NCBI RefSeq assembly: GCF_037126245.1
Contig: NZ_CP136925.1
Location: forward strand, 1,623,501-1,687,500
Direction of reading: 5' to 3'
DNA length: 64,000 nucleotides
Source of the DNA: Mangrovimonas cancribranchiae
Lineage (GTDB): Bacteria; Bacteroidota; Bacteroidia; Flavobacteriales; Flavobacteriaceae
Shown here: in pieces, positions 26,879-35,943 of the stretch
How positions within the stretch are numbered: the stretch's first letter is position 1
How the letters are laid out: every line of letters begins with the position of its first letter
Notes under the pieces: model-generated
The model's database searches: none
What the model was told of the DNA's origin: nothing
The model's input: only the letters and a program-made list of their open reading frames with translations
Position numbers and translations under genes: made by a program

Positions 26879-27697
26879 TTAAGCATCTTTTGTAAAGGCT
26901 TCCATAACCTCGTTACTTACACCTACATTAGAGAATCCACCATCGTGATACAAGTTTTGTAAGGTTACCATTTTGGTAAGATCGCTAAACATAGTTACTA
27001 TGTAATTGGCGCAATCCATTGCACTGGCATTTCCTAGTGGCGACATTTTATCGGCATAACTAATAAACCCATCAAATCCTTTTACACCTTGCCCTGCTGT
27101 TGTAGGTGTTGGTGATTGCGAAATAGTGTTTACGCGTACTTGTTTTTCTTTACCAAAAAAGTACCCAAAACTTCTGGCTATACTTTCTAATAGCGCTTTA
27201 TTATCGGCCATGTCGTTATAATCTGGAAAAACGCGTTGTGCTGCCATATAAGTTAAAGCTATAATGCTTCCCCAGCTGTTCATCGCATCTTTTTTGTATA
27301 GGGTTTGCATGACTTTATGAAAAGAGGTTGCCGACACATCGGTTCCTTTTTGGGTCCAGTCGTAATTTTGGTCGGTATAATGTCTGCCTTTTCTAACGTT
27401 AATAGACATCCCAATAGAGTGTAGTACAAAGTCTATTTTTCCGCCTAAAATCTCCATAGACTTTTCTACTAAATTCTCTAAGTCCTCTAACGATGTGGCA
27501 TCGGCAGGAATAACTTGCGCACCTGTTTGTTCTGCTAGTTTGTTTATTTGCCCCATGCGCATGGCTACAGGAGCGTTTGTTAATACAAACTCACCGCCTT
27601 CTTCATGTACGCGAAGTGCTGTTTTCCATGCGATAGAGTTTTCATCTAGTGCACCAAAAATGATTCCTTTCTTTCCTTTTAATAAATTATATGACAT
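26879..27697 (-). CDS. fabI: enoyl-[acyl-carrier-protein] reductase FabI
   Basis: A 272-residue NADH-dependent enoyl-ACP reductase for the last step of each fatty-acid elongation cycle. MSYNLLKGKKGIIFGALDENSIAWKTAL covers the nucleotide site in pieces; FVLHSIGM, the Y-x6-M-x2-K type active site around ALTYMAAQRVFPDYNDMADNKALLE, and the C-terminal SPTPTTAGQGVKGFDG match FabI. The start is set at MSYNLLKG; an upstream in-frame ATG at 27730 falls on the promoter box. A terminator follows the gene. Confidence 0.96.
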   Translation of the reverse strand: MSYNLLKGKKGIIFGALDENSIAWKTALRVHEEGGEFVLTNAPVAMRMGQINKLAEQTGAQVIPADATSLEDLENLVEKSMEILGGKIDFVLHSIGMSINVRKGRHYTDQNYDWTQKGTDVSATSFHKVMQTLYKKDAMNSWGSIIALTYMAAQRVFPDYNDMADNKALLESIARSFGYFFGKEKQVRVNTISQSPTPTTAGQGVKGFDGFISYADKMSPLGNASAMDCANYIVTMFSDLTKMVTLQNLYHDGGFSNVGVSNEVMEAFTKDA

Positions 27698-27727
27698 AGT
27701 CTTGTTGTTGATTCGTTGTTTAAATTT

Positions 27728-27735
27728 CAAAGATA
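27728..27735 (-). promoter_or_regulatory. -7 promoter box of fabI
   Basis: On the minus strand TATCTTTG, an exact match, in the gap between the recN stop and fabI and 30 bases before the fabI ATG. It argues for the shorter fabI start and for transcription independent of recN. Confidence 0.5.
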
Positions 27736-27738
27736 GTA

Positions 27739-29391
27739 TTAATTCAATAATTGTTTAGCATGTGCTAGGGCAGAATTTGAAATTTCTACACCGCCAAGCA
27801 TTTGTGCTATTTCTACAATACGATCGTCGTGATTTAATTGTATTAAATTCGTGGTTGTTTTATTATTTTTAGTGTCTTTAAACACCTTAAAATGTGTGTG
27901 TCCTTTGGCTGCTACTTGCGGTAAATGTGTTATTGAAAACACTTGCATATTCTGGCTCATTTTAAGCATAATTTCGGCTATTTTGTTAGAGACTTCACCA
28001 GAAACACCCGTGTCTATTTCATCGAACATAATAGATGGTAATTGTATGTAATTAGACAATACATATTTAATAGATAGCATAATTCTAGATAACTCCCCTC
28101 CAGAAGCTGCTTTTTTAAGCTCATTAAACGGCATACCTTTGTTTGCCGTAAACAAAAAGGCTAATTCGTCTTTACCATTTGGTAAAAAGATTTCTGTAGG
28201 TTGCACCTGAATTTTAAATTGGGCGTTTGGCATACCTAATTGCTCTAAAAGGGTTTCCAATTGTTTTATTAAACTTGGAATAGCTTTTTCTCTTTTTTGA
28301 TGAATGTCTTGAGAAATCCTGTTTAAGCTTTTAGCTTTTTGTGCAATGTCTTTCTCTAGAGCTTCGATATGTTCATCTAAACTTTCACCTTCTGATACTT
28401 TTTGAGCTAAGCTGTTTTTAACCTTGATAAGGTCATCAACATCCTCAACCAAGTGTTTTTTCATTAGGTCGTTAATAACTTGTAATTTATCGTTTACAAG
28501 TTGTAGTCTATTAGGATCTGTTTCTAAATGCTCCTGAAAAGCTTCAACCTCTGAAAAAATATCGTCTACCTCTATAGCAACCGATTGAATACGCTCACCA
28601 ACATTTTTGTAATTTTCGGAATACTGAGACAAGTCTTGAAAGTTACTTTTTAAATCGTTTAGCATAGCTAAAATACTTGCCTGATCGTTCTCTAAAAGTT
28701 GATGCGAATGCAGTAACTTCTCTTGAATTTCCTCTACATTATTTAGTGTTTCATATTCTTCTTCTAAAGCTTGTAATTCACCTGAAACCAAATTAGCTTC
28801 TTCTAGCTCATTTAATAAAAACAGGTTATAATCGTGCTCTTTTACAGCTTTAGATTTTTGTACTTTTCTTTCCTCTAATTGTTTTTTAAGCTGTTTGTAA
28901 TCTTCTAATTGAGTTTGATAAGAGGTTACATTTTTTGTGTTTTTGGCTAAAGCATCGATTACTTGAAACTGAAAATCGTTAGTGACTAATTGTAGCGTTT
29001 CGTGTTGCGAATGGATATCGATTAGTTGATTTCCTAAAACTTGAAGACTGCTTAAATTAACGGGAGAATCGTTAACAAAGGCTCTAGATTTGCCTGATGG
29101 CAAGATTTCTCGCCTAATAATTGTAAGCGGATCGTAATCTAAATCTTCTGCTTTAAAAAGTGTCTTAAGGTTTAAATGTTCTAAGTTAAACTCAGCTTCG
29201 ATAATACATTTTTCTTCTGGATTTTTTATGGCGCTTAAATCGGCTCGTTTGCCTAATATTAACGATAACCCACCAAGTAATATAGATTTTCCTGCACCTG
29301 TTTCACCTGTAATTATTGTAAATCCTTGCGTAAAATCGACTTGAAGATTTTCAATTAGGGCGTAATTTTTTATGGAAAGTGATGTTAGCAT
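27739..29391 (-). CDS. recN: DNA repair protein RecN
   Basis: A 550-residue SMC-like ATPase acting early in double-strand break repair. SIKNYALIENLQVDF at the N-terminus, Walker A ITGETGAGKSILLGGL, a long coiled coil (about 155-370), the signature ASGGELSRIMLSIK, and Walker B IMFDEIDTGVSGEV are all present. It ends the bamD-rpoZ-coaBC-porD-recN operon, 38 bases after porD. Confidence 0.96.
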   Translation of the reverse strand: MLTSLSIKNYALIENLQVDFTQGFTIITGETGAGKSILLGGLSLILGKRADLSAIKNPEEKCIIEAEFNLEHLNLKTLFKAEDLDYDPLTIIRREILPSGKSRAFVNDSPVNLSSLQVLGNQLIDIHSQHETLQLVTNDFQFQVIDALAKNTKNVTSYQTQLEDYKQLKKQLEERKVQKSKAVKEHDYNLFLLNELEEANLVSGELQALEEEYETLNNVEEIQEKLLHSHQLLENDQASILAMLNDLKSNFQDLSQYSENYKNVGERIQSVAIEVDDIFSEVEAFQEHLETDPNRLQLVNDKLQVINDLMKKHLVEDVDDLIKVKNSLAQKVSEGESLDEHIEALEKDIAQKAKSLNRISQDIHQKREKAIPSLIKQLETLLEQLGMPNAQFKIQVQPTEIFLPNGKDELAFLFTANKGMPFNELKKAASGGELSRIMLSIKYVLSNYIQLPSIMFDEIDTGVSGEVSNKIAEIMLKMSQNMQVFSITHLPQVAAKGHTHFKVFKDTKNNKTTTNLIQLNHDDRIVEIAQMLGGVEISNSALAHAKQLLN

Positions 29392-29429
29392 TACACTAAT
29401 ATAATTATAAACCGTAAAACACTAAAAAT

Positions 29430-30317
29430 TTAAAACTTAATATTGCGCCATTTACTAGAATGCATTGGCGCTACTCTATTTAAAGTACTCATAAGTTCCG
29501 TAATTTCCACGCTTGGGCCATCGGTAAAAATGTCTTCTATTTCATCGGCTTTAGCATCGAAAAAGGTACGTAACAAATAAGAGTTTGGGCGTCTTTTATG
29601 AAGCTCGTCAAACCTATTTAAAGCAGAAACTATGCTCATTTTGGCCTTTTTCACATTGCTTTGCATATTATCCAATCCATCTCTATGATAAGCATACATG
29701 ACTTCGCGATATTCCTTATACGTTGAGGATCTAATATTATCTATTAAAGCAAATCTAGATTGCAAGCCGTCTTCCAATCGCCAACCTGCCGAGCCTTCTT
29801 GTTGCGAATAATTTACAATAGTTTGAGCTTGTTTAAAATATTCATCGCCTCCATTAGGCTTAAACGTATCTGCATCTATACCTAAAACCATATAAATGTG
29901 AAATGCTAATACCGAGACTAAGTTGGATTGAAATTGATTAGGATTGTAAATTAAGTTTTGAAATTCTAGGTACTTAAATACAAAGTCTTTGTCGTTTACA
30001 TTGTAAACAGGCGAGCTATAAGTTGACCCATAAACTGGTCTTGAAGATTGAACTTGTATACTTGCCTTGTAATTATCGTTATTATACTCTGTAATATTTA
30101 TAAAAATACCACAACTTATGCGCTCTTGTGGGGCAAACGTTTTGTTAGTCCACGCGGTGTTATTTACAAACTCTGTAAGTTGCTTCTCAAGGGTTTTAAA
30201 AATTTGAAGGTTTTGATTACCTGTTTGCTGTGCATTAACAACAACACTACAATTAAGCTCTTGAGATGTCGCTGATAAAGACAAAAACAGTAATAAAACG
30301 GTAAGTATTTTATTCAT
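29430..30317 (-). CDS. porD: DUF4835 family protein (PorD-type T9SS component)
   Basis: A 295-residue exported protein: signal peptide (residues 1-18, ending SATSQ) followed by ELNCSVVVNAQQTGNQNLQIF, which is the DUF4835 family start. Members are conserved through Bacteroidota, and I recall them being named PorD, a protein needed in type IX secretion; that name is from memory and the biochemical role is not known. The gene lies between coaBC and recN, overlapping coaBC by eight bases, the order usual in Flavobacteriaceae. Periplasmic or outer-membrane location is inferred. Confidence 0.78.
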   Translation of the reverse strand: MNKILTVLLLFLSLSATSQELNCSVVVNAQQTGNQNLQIFKTLEKQLTEFVNNTAWTNKTFAPQERISCGIFINITEYNNDNYKASIQVQSSRPVYGSTYSSPVYNVNDKDFVFKYLEFQNLIYNPNQFQSNLVSVLAFHIYMVLGIDADTFKPNGGDEYFKQAQTIVNYSQQEGSAGWRLEDGLQSRFALIDNIRSSTYKEYREVMYAYHRDGLDNMQSNVKKAKMSIVSALNRFDELHKRRPNSYLLRTFFDAKADEIEDIFTDGPSVEITELMSTLNRVAPMHSSKWRNIKF

Positions 30318-31521
30318 TAAGTTGACTTATTATTTCGTTTAAAATATCTACAGCTACGTCTGCTTTAGATTTTAATTCAAACTCAGAAATACGTTCTTTA
30401 TTATCGATAAGGGTAATTTTATTTGTTTGCGATTTAAAACCAGCACCTTTATCGTTTAACGAATTTAATACAATTAAATTTAAATTTTTCTTTTTAAGCT
30501 TTTGTTTTGCGTTTTCTAACTCATTATTGGTTTCTAAAGCAAATCCAACCAAAAACTGTTGTTGTTTTATTTCACCTAACGAAGCCAAAATATCTTTATT
30601 CTTAACCAATTCTAACACCAAGTTATTGGTGTTCTTTTTTATCTTTTGGTTAGCAACGTGTTTTGGTCTGTAGTCTGATACGGCTGCAGCAAGAATAGCA
30701 ATATCGCAATTATCAAAATAATTATGCGCCTCTTGATACATTTGTTCTGCACTAACTACAGGAATGACCTTAATTAGGTTATGAGCAACACTTTGGTTTG
30801 TTGGTCCTGTTATTAATACAACATTAGCCCCTGAATTTGCTGCTGTTTTTGCTATTTCAAAGCCCATTTTTCCACTAGAATGATTTCCTATAAACCTAAC
30901 AGGATCTATAGCTTCGTAAGTTGGGCCAGCTGTAATTAAAACGGTTTTTCCTTTTAAGGGAAGTTTCTCTAAAATATCATTCTCAATAAATGATATAATA
31001 TGTCCTGGTTCTGCCATTCTACCTTCACCTACTAACCCACTAGCTAATTCGCCACTTTCGGCAGGAATTAGAATATTTCCAAAGTCTTGTAAGGTTTTTA
31101 AGGAGTTTTTAGTTGAAGCGTGTTTGTACATATCTAAATCCATAGCAGGCGCAAAATACACAGGGCATTTTGCTGATAAATATGTTGCTAGTAATAAGTT
31201 ATCGCAAGTACCATTGGCCATTTTAGACATAGTATTGGCTGTTGCTGGGGCAATAACCATAAAATCTGCCCATAGACCTAACTCTACATGGTTATTCCAT
31301 GTGTCGTTATCATCGTCTTCATTAGTAAACGAAGAGTGTACTGGATTTTTGGATAGTGTAGATAATGTTAATGGCGTAACAAAATCTTTTGCGGAAGGTG
31401 TTAAAACAACTTTCACATTGGCTCCAGCTTTAATAAAAAGCCGAACCAATGTAGCTGTTTTGTAAGCGGCAATTCCAGCACTTATGCCTAAAAGAATGTT
31501 TTTTCCGCTTAAAATAGACAT
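30310..31521 (-). CDS. coaBC: bifunctional phosphopantothenoylcysteine decarboxylase/phosphopantothenate-cysteine ligase
   Basis: A 403-residue fusion that makes 4'-phosphopantetheine from phosphopantothenate and cysteine in CoA synthesis. The CoaC flavoprotein domain (1-185) has LGISAGIAAYKTATLVRLF and APAMDLDMY; the CoaB domain has TAGPTYEAIDPVRFIGNHSS, the nucleotide-binding AAVSDYRP, and KKIKKNTNN around the conserved lysines. It sits between rpoZ (9-base gap) and porD (8-base overlap). coaE is elsewhere in this window (20 kb). Confidence 0.96.
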   Translation of the reverse strand: MSILSGKNILLGISAGIAAYKTATLVRLFIKAGANVKVVLTPSAKDFVTPLTLSTLSKNPVHSSFTNEDDDNDTWNNHVELGLWADFMVIAPATANTMSKMANGTCDNLLLATYLSAKCPVYFAPAMDLDMYKHASTKNSLKTLQDFGNILIPAESGELASGLVGEGRMAEPGHIISFIENDILEKLPLKGKTVLITAGPTYEAIDPVRFIGNHSSGKMGFEIAKTAANSGANVVLITGPTNQSVAHNLIKVIPVVSAEQMYQEAHNYFDNCDIAILAAAVSDYRPKHVANQKIKKNTNNLVLELVKNKDILASLGEIKQQQFLVGFALETNNELENAKQKLKKKNLNLIVLNSLNDKGAGFKSQTNKITLIDNKERISEFELKSKADVAVDILNEIISQLNE

Positions 31522-31530
31522 ATATCTAAC

Positions 31531-31860
31531 TTATTCCTTAGTATCGTCTTCTGTATTTCTGTAGTAGATTTTATCATCTAACCACTCTTGTACAGCTAAG
31601 GCATGAGGCTTTGGTAATCTCTCGTAAAATCTAGATACCTCTATTTGCTCTTTGTTTTCAAAAATTTCCTCTAGGCTATCATTATACGTAGCAAATTCTT
31701 CAAGTTTCTCTATTAACTCTTTTTTAATCTCTGAGTTAATTTGATCTGCTCTTTTAGCAATAACAGAAATAGCCTCATAAATATTATTTGTTGGGGCATC
31801 AATTTCATTTCTATTATAGGTAACTGTACTAGCAGGTGCTTTAATTTTCTTTACATCCAT
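31531..31860 (-). CDS. rpoZ: DNA-directed RNA polymerase omega subunit
   Basis: A 109-residue protein of the RpoZ/omega family in the divergent Bacteroidota form. TNNIYEAISVIAKRADQINSEIK corresponds to the omega core helix (in E. coli NRFDLVLVAARRARQL-like). It assists assembly of the beta-prime subunit. The gene lies between bamD and coaBC, the location usual for rpoZ in this family, which supports the call; the sequence alone is only weakly like that of proteobacteria. Confidence 0.85.
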   Translation of the reverse strand: MDVKKIKAPASTVTYNRNEIDAPTNNIYEAISVIAKRADQINSEIKKELIEKLEEFATYNDSLEEIFENKEQIEVSRFYERLPKPHALAVQEWLDDKIYYRNTEDDTKE

Positions 31861-31871
31861 TATCTTGAAAT

Positions 31872-32684
31872 TTAGCTTTTGGTATTGTATTTTTTCAATT
31901 CGTTATTAATATCAACTATCATTCTATCGGCATCTTCAATATATTCAGATTCTGAATAGCTTTTTTTGAAAGAACTATAGTACGTTTTGGCATTTTCTAA
32001 ACGCTCTTGTCTTTTGGATTCAACACTATTCATCGCTAAATTATATGCCGAATCTAACTTGTAATACAAGGCGTCTTCTCTTAGGCTTGAACCAGGAAAA
32101 TCGAAAATAAAATTATCGAAAGCTTTTATAGGTGCTTCGTAATCGCCTGTGTAACCAGCAATTTTATTGTATTGTTTGGCTATCTCAAAAGCTTTAAGTT
32201 CTAATTTATAGTCTAATTCTTTTACTAACTTATTGGCTTCTGGCAAATATTCAGATTCTGGATATAAGTTAATAAATTGCTGAAATTTATCAATAGCATC
32301 TTTTGTGTCTATTTGTGCTTTTGAATACACAGGAGACAACATATACGTACTTTTGGCACTTAAAAAAGCGGCTTCTTCTACTTTTTCGCTATTAGGATAT
32401 GCCGATACAAACCTATCAAAATGATAGCCTGCCAAATAATACTCATCCATTTTATGGTAAGCCATAGCATTTAAGTACGTTAACTTTTCTGCTTGGGGTT
32501 TCCCTCTATAGCTAGGAATAATTTGCTCGAAAAGCTTATTGGCTTTAGCATACTTCCCTTTATTGTAAAGGGCTTCTCCTACTTTAAATTTCTCTGAAAC
32601 CTCTTCTGACTTTAATGCCTTTTGGTATTCGCTGCAAGAGGTTAAAATTGTGAACGTTATAAATATGTAAAAAAGTTTCTTCAT
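31872..32684 (-). CDS. bamD: outer membrane assembly lipoprotein BamD
   Basis: A 270-residue lipoprotein of the BAM complex that inserts beta-barrels into the outer membrane. The signal peptide ends with lipobox LTSCSEY; the mature protein is a chain of five TPR-like helical repeats (for example ALYNKGKYAKANKLFEQII and FIFDFPGSSLREDALYYKLD). It heads the rpoZ-coaBC-porD-recN operon, with a promoter box 17 bases before the start. Confidence 0.93.
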   Translation of the reverse strand: MKKLFYIFITFTILTSCSEYQKALKSEEVSEKFKVGEALYNKGKYAKANKLFEQIIPSYRGKPQAEKLTYLNAMAYHKMDEYYLAGYHFDRFVSAYPNSEKVEEAAFLSAKSTYMLSPVYSKAQIDTKDAIDKFQQFINLYPESEYLPEANKLVKELDYKLELKAFEIAKQYNKIAGYTGDYEAPIKAFDNFIFDFPGSSLREDALYYKLDSAYNLAMNSVESKRQERLENAKTYYSSFKKSYSESEYIEDADRMIVDINNELKKYNTKS

Positions 32685-32701
32685 TGTTAAAAAACAGACT
32701 G

Positions 32702-32709
32702 CAAAGCTA
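32702..32709 (-). promoter_or_regulatory. -7 promoter box of the bamD operon
   Basis: On the minus strand TAGCTTTG, an exact TAnnTTTG match, 17 bases before the bamD ATG in a 115-base gap downstream of dapA. Confidence 0.5.
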
Positions 32710-32799
32710 ATTTATTATTATGGAATTTAAAAATATTTTTCTTGGGCTAAGGTAAAGTTTAAACACTATGATAACTAGGGTTTAAATTTAATTTAACGT

Positions 32800-33678
32800 T
32801 TAGAAGCTTTTTATATAATCTGCTATTTGCTTTTTTAATGTGTTACTGGCTTGAACTAATGGTAATCTTACATCTGGTTTACATAAGTCTTTTTGTGCTA
32901 AAACAGCTTTTATACCAGCAGGGTTATTTTCAGAAAAAATATGTCCCATAATATCCATTAACTTAAAATGTAGCTTGTAGGCTTCATCAACATCACGATT
33001 TAATCCTAATTGAATCATGTTAGCAAACTCTTTAGGGAATGCTTGACCTATAACAGAAATAACACCAGCGCCACCTGCTAAAACAACACCTAATGCAAGA
33101 TCGTCATCACCAGAAATAATAGAAAATCCTTCTGGCTTATTTCTTATTAATTCTAGATATTGTTGTACGTTATTCCCTGCTTCTTTTACCGCAATAATAT
33201 TTTCAAAATCTCTTGCTAATCTTAAAGTGGTTTCTGGCAGCATGTTTGATGCTGTTCTTCCTGGTACATTATAAAGAATAATAGGCTTAGGTGATGCTTG
33301 AGATACTGCTTTAAAATGTTGATAAATTCCCTCTTGAGTTGGTTTGCTGTAGTATGGCGACACCGACAATAAAGCATCAACATCACTTAAATCGGCTGAA
33401 GTGATTTCTTCTATAACCGAGGCTGTATTATTACCGCCAATTCCTAAAACAATAGGGACGCGTTTATTGTTTGTTTTTACTACAGCATCTAAAATGGCCT
33501 TTTTTTCTTCTCTAGAAATCGTGGCACTTTCTCCCGTTGTTCCACTTACAACTAAGTAGTTTGTGCCGTTTTCAATATTGTAATCAACAAGTTTTGAAAG
33601 TGCATCAAAATCCACACTTAAATCTTCTTTAAATGGTGTTATTAAAGCAACACCAGTACCTTCAAATTTGTTAGTCAT
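32800..33678 (-). CDS. dapA: 4-hydroxy-tetrahydrodipicolinate synthase
   Basis: A 292-residue aldolase for the first committed step of lysine and diaminopimelate synthesis. VALITPF, LVVSGTTGESATI, the catalytic tyrosine in ILYNVPGRTASN and the Schiff-base lysine in IIAVKEAGN are all in place, with GDDDLALGVVLAGGAGVISV after them. It overlaps the preceding DUF6913 gene by eight bases. dapF lies at 52 kb in the same window, so two steps of the pathway are here but not in one operon. Confidence 0.96.
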   Translation of the reverse strand: MTNKFEGTGVALITPFKEDLSVDFDALSKLVDYNIENGTNYLVVSGTTGESATISREEKKAILDAVVKTNNKRVPIVLGIGGNNTASVIEEITSADLSDVDALLSVSPYYSKPTQEGIYQHFKAVSQASPKPIILYNVPGRTASNMLPETTLRLARDFENIIAVKEAGNNVQQYLELIRNKPEGFSIISGDDDLALGVVLAGGAGVISVIGQAFPKEFANMIQLGLNRDVDEAYKLHFKLMDIMGHIFSENNPAGIKAVLAQKDLCKPDVRLPLVQASNTLKKQIADYIKSF

Positions 33679-34198
33679 GTGTTATTTTATTTAGTACTTT
33701 TAGGTATTTATATAATTCGGTTTTAAAACTTTCTAATTGGTTTAGATTGGTTTTTATAATTAAATCGTTTAAACGCTCGTCTTGCAGGTAAACGCCAACT
33801 TTAAATTTTGCTTTTGAGGCTGCTGTTATATAACGTAATTCTAAAATATCTTGTTTATAAAAGCTAATTAAAATATCAAAATCTGTATCAATAAATGTTT
33901 GTAATTCTGAATTAATTACTTTCCCATTCCAAGAAAAATCTTTGGGGTTAAAACAGGTATCCCAAGAGTATGTCATGTCTTTTTTTTGAGGTGTAAATGC
34001 AATAACTTTTAATTTGTTTGGCTTAACCCCAATAACATTACTTAGCGATTTTAAACCTTCAAAATCTATTGTTTCATCAGCATTAAAAATAATCCCCATA
34101 TTTTCAATAGGTGTTTCTTTAAAACTTGTGTTAGGAGATTTTAAAATTAAATTTAACTGCTTTTTAATAGATTTTTCTTTAAAACCCTTTAAAATCAT
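33671..34198 (-). CDS. DUF6913 family protein
   Basis: A 175-residue protein typical of Flavobacteriaceae with no known function. IGIIFNADETIDFEGL-like sequence, VIAFTPQKKDMTYSWDTCF, and DFDILISFYKQD are the conserved blocks I associate with DUF6913. No signal peptide. The start is set at MILKGFKEKS (34198): an in-frame ATG at 34240 lies upstream of the promoter box and would leave none. The gene leads dapA with an eight-base overlap, as is usual in relatives. Confidence 0.8.
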   Translation of the reverse strand: MILKGFKEKSIKKQLNLILKSPNTSFKETPIENMGIIFNADETIDFEGLKSLSNVIGVKPNKLKVIAFTPQKKDMTYSWDTCFNPKDFSWNGKVINSELQTFIDTDFDILISFYKQDILELRYITAASKAKFKVGVYLQDERLNDLIIKTNLNQLESFKTELYKYLKVLNKITHD

Positions 34199-34217
34199 GC
34201 TATCTTTATACTTTGTA

Positions 34218-34225
34218 CAAAAGTA
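34218..34225 (-). promoter_or_regulatory. -7 promoter box of the DUF6913-dapA operon
   Basis: On the minus strand TACTTTTG, an exact match, 19 bases before the ATG at 34198. It decides the shorter start for the gene. Confidence 0.5.
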
Positions 34226-34260
34226 GTTAAAACTAATCACAAAAGATTGTTAAATAACCC

Positions 34261-35022
34261 ATGAAATTCACACCAATTTGCTTCTTTCTGCTACTCCTAT
34301 CTGTATTTAGCTGTAAGCAAGAAAATAAGCACTTAACACGCATTGAAGGAAAACTCCTTCCTATTACAGATAGCTTAAAAAGCCATACTGAAATTGAAGG
34401 TATAATTACCCCATATAGAAACCATATTAACAAAGATTTAGATAGCGTAATAGCTTACGCTGTTGATACATATTCAAAATCTGATGGAGAGCTAAATACC
34501 GCTATTGGAAATTTATTTGCCGATGCCATTTACGAACAAGCAAACCCTGTGTTTAAACAAAGAACAGCTAAAAATATTGATTTAGTTTTAGTAAATCATG
34601 GTGGTATTCGTGCTATCATATCAAAAGGGAATGTTACAAAGCGAACGGCTTTCAATATTATGCCTTTTGAAAACAGCATTGTAGTCGTTGCTTTAAGCGG
34701 AAAAAATGTAAAACAACTAATAAATTACTTAACCAAAGCTAAACGAGCACATCCTATTACAGGCTTAAAGCTTACGGTTGATGCCGACTACAATTTAAAA
34801 GAAGCTCTTATTAACGGTAAACCTATAGATACTTTACAAACCTATTATGTAGCTACAAACGATTACTTATATAATGGCGGTGATCACATGACATTTTTTA
34901 AACCTAACGATTCGCTTTATGTGCTTGATTATAAAATAAGAAATGCCCTTTTAGACTATTTTTATAAAAAAGACACCATAAACCCAACTATTGATGATCG
35001 ATTTATTAAACTTGACAATTAA
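34261..35022 (+). CDS. 5'-nucleotidase C-terminal domain lipoprotein
   Basis: A 253-residue lipoprotein: lipobox LSVFSCKQ at residues about 14-21, then only the substrate-binding C-terminal domain of UshA-type 5'-nucleotidases. The family blocks SKSDGELNTAIGNLFADAIYEQ, DLVLVNHGGIRAII, FNIMPFENSIVVV and NDYLYNGGDHM are present. The metallophosphoesterase half is a separate gene three bases downstream. The two products presumably assemble at the periplasm or surface to hydrolyse nucleotides and release phosphate and nucleoside; the pairing is inferred from adjacency. Confidence 0.9.
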   Translation: MKFTPICFFLLLLSVFSCKQENKHLTRIEGKLLPITDSLKSHTEIEGIITPYRNHINKDLDSVIAYAVDTYSKSDGELNTAIGNLFADAIYEQANPVFKQRTAKNIDLVLVNHGGIRAIISKGNVTKRTAFNIMPFENSIVVVALSGKNVKQLINYLTKAKRAHPITGLKLTVDADYNLKEALINGKPIDTLQTYYVATNDYLYNGGDHMTFFKPNDSLYVLDYKIRNALLDYFYKKDTINPTIDDRFIKLDN

Positions 35023-35025
35023 TTT

Positions 35026-35943
35026 ATGAAGCGTAGAGATTTCATTAACCAAACAGCTGCAGCAACCACGTTAATTTCACTTGGCGGATTAGGATTACAA
35101 TCTTTCTCTTCGGCAGCAAACACAACTAAAATTACTATTCTACATACCAACGATGTACATAGCCATATTGATCCTTTTGGTCCTGAAGACGGTAGAAACC
35201 CTAACAAAGGCGGTGTAGCAAGACGCGCTAGTTTAATACAATCGATAAGGCAAGAAAATCCCAACACCTTACTCTTGGACGCTGGTGATATTTTTCAAGG
35301 TACACCATACTTTAATTATTATGGAGGTGAACTTGAGTTTAAACTAATGAGTAAGTTAAAATATGATGCTGCCACAATAGGAAATCATGATTTCGATAAT
35401 GGGATTGATGGTTTATACGCCCAACTCCCCCACGCCAAATTCGATTTTCTATCTGCCAATTACGACTTCTCAAACACCGTTATGGATACCCATGTTAAAC
35501 CCTATAAAGTATTTAAAAAAGAGCATTTAAAAATTGGTGTTTTTGGTTTAGGTATTCAACTTAGTGGATTAGTTGATAAAGCCATGTATAAAGAAACAAA
35601 GTATCTTGACCCTATTGAAATTGCTCAAGACATGAGCCGTATTTTAAAAACCGAAGAACAATGTGATTTGGTTATATGCTTATCGCATTTAGGGTATTAT
35701 TACGGTGATGATTCAACAAAAGTAAGCGATTTAATTGTAGCCAAAAAAACAAAGGACATCGACTTAATAATTGGTGGACATACGCATACATTTTTACCTA
35801 AACCTACGGTTACCAAAAATAGTGAAGGAAAAAATGTACTGGTTAACCAAGTAGGTTGCTATGGTATAAACTTAGGAAGAGTAGACTTTTTCTTTGATAG
35901 CGATAAAAATAAAAGTGCCGACGGTGCTTCTATAATTGTTTAA
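35026..35943 (+). CDS. metallophosphatase domain of split 5'-nucleotidase, Tat-exported
   Basis: A 305-residue protein with a twin-arginine-type signal (MKRRDFINQTAAATTLISLG) and a complete calcineurin-like phosphoesterase domain: ILHTNDVHSHI, LLDAGDIFQG, ATIGNHDFDNG, ICLSHLGY and GGHTHTF carry the metal ligands. It ends where the linker of UshA-type enzymes would start, so it lacks the nucleotide-binding domain, which is encoded immediately upstream. Metal-loaded export by Tat fits the two-metal site. Its stop overlaps the convergent YhhN-like gene by four bases. Confidence 0.9.
   Translation: MKRRDFINQTAAATTLISLGGLGLQSFSSAANTTKITILHTNDVHSHIDPFGPEDGRNPNKGGVARRASLIQSIRQENPNTLLLDAGDIFQGTPYFNYYGGELEFKLMSKLKYDAATIGNHDFDNGIDGLYAQLPHAKFDFLSANYDFSNTVMDTHVKPYKVFKKEHLKIGVFGLGIQLSGLVDKAMYKETKYLDPIEIAQDMSRILKTEEQCDLVICLSHLGYYYGDDSTKVSDLIVAKKTKDIDLIIGGHTHTFLPKPTVTKNSEGKNVLVNQVGCYGINLGRVDFFFDSDKNKSADGASIIV

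Noticed and set aside
27698..27730. Longer FabI start
   Set aside because: It would place the start on the TATCTTTG promoter box and add residues (MKFKQRINNKT) not found in FabI.
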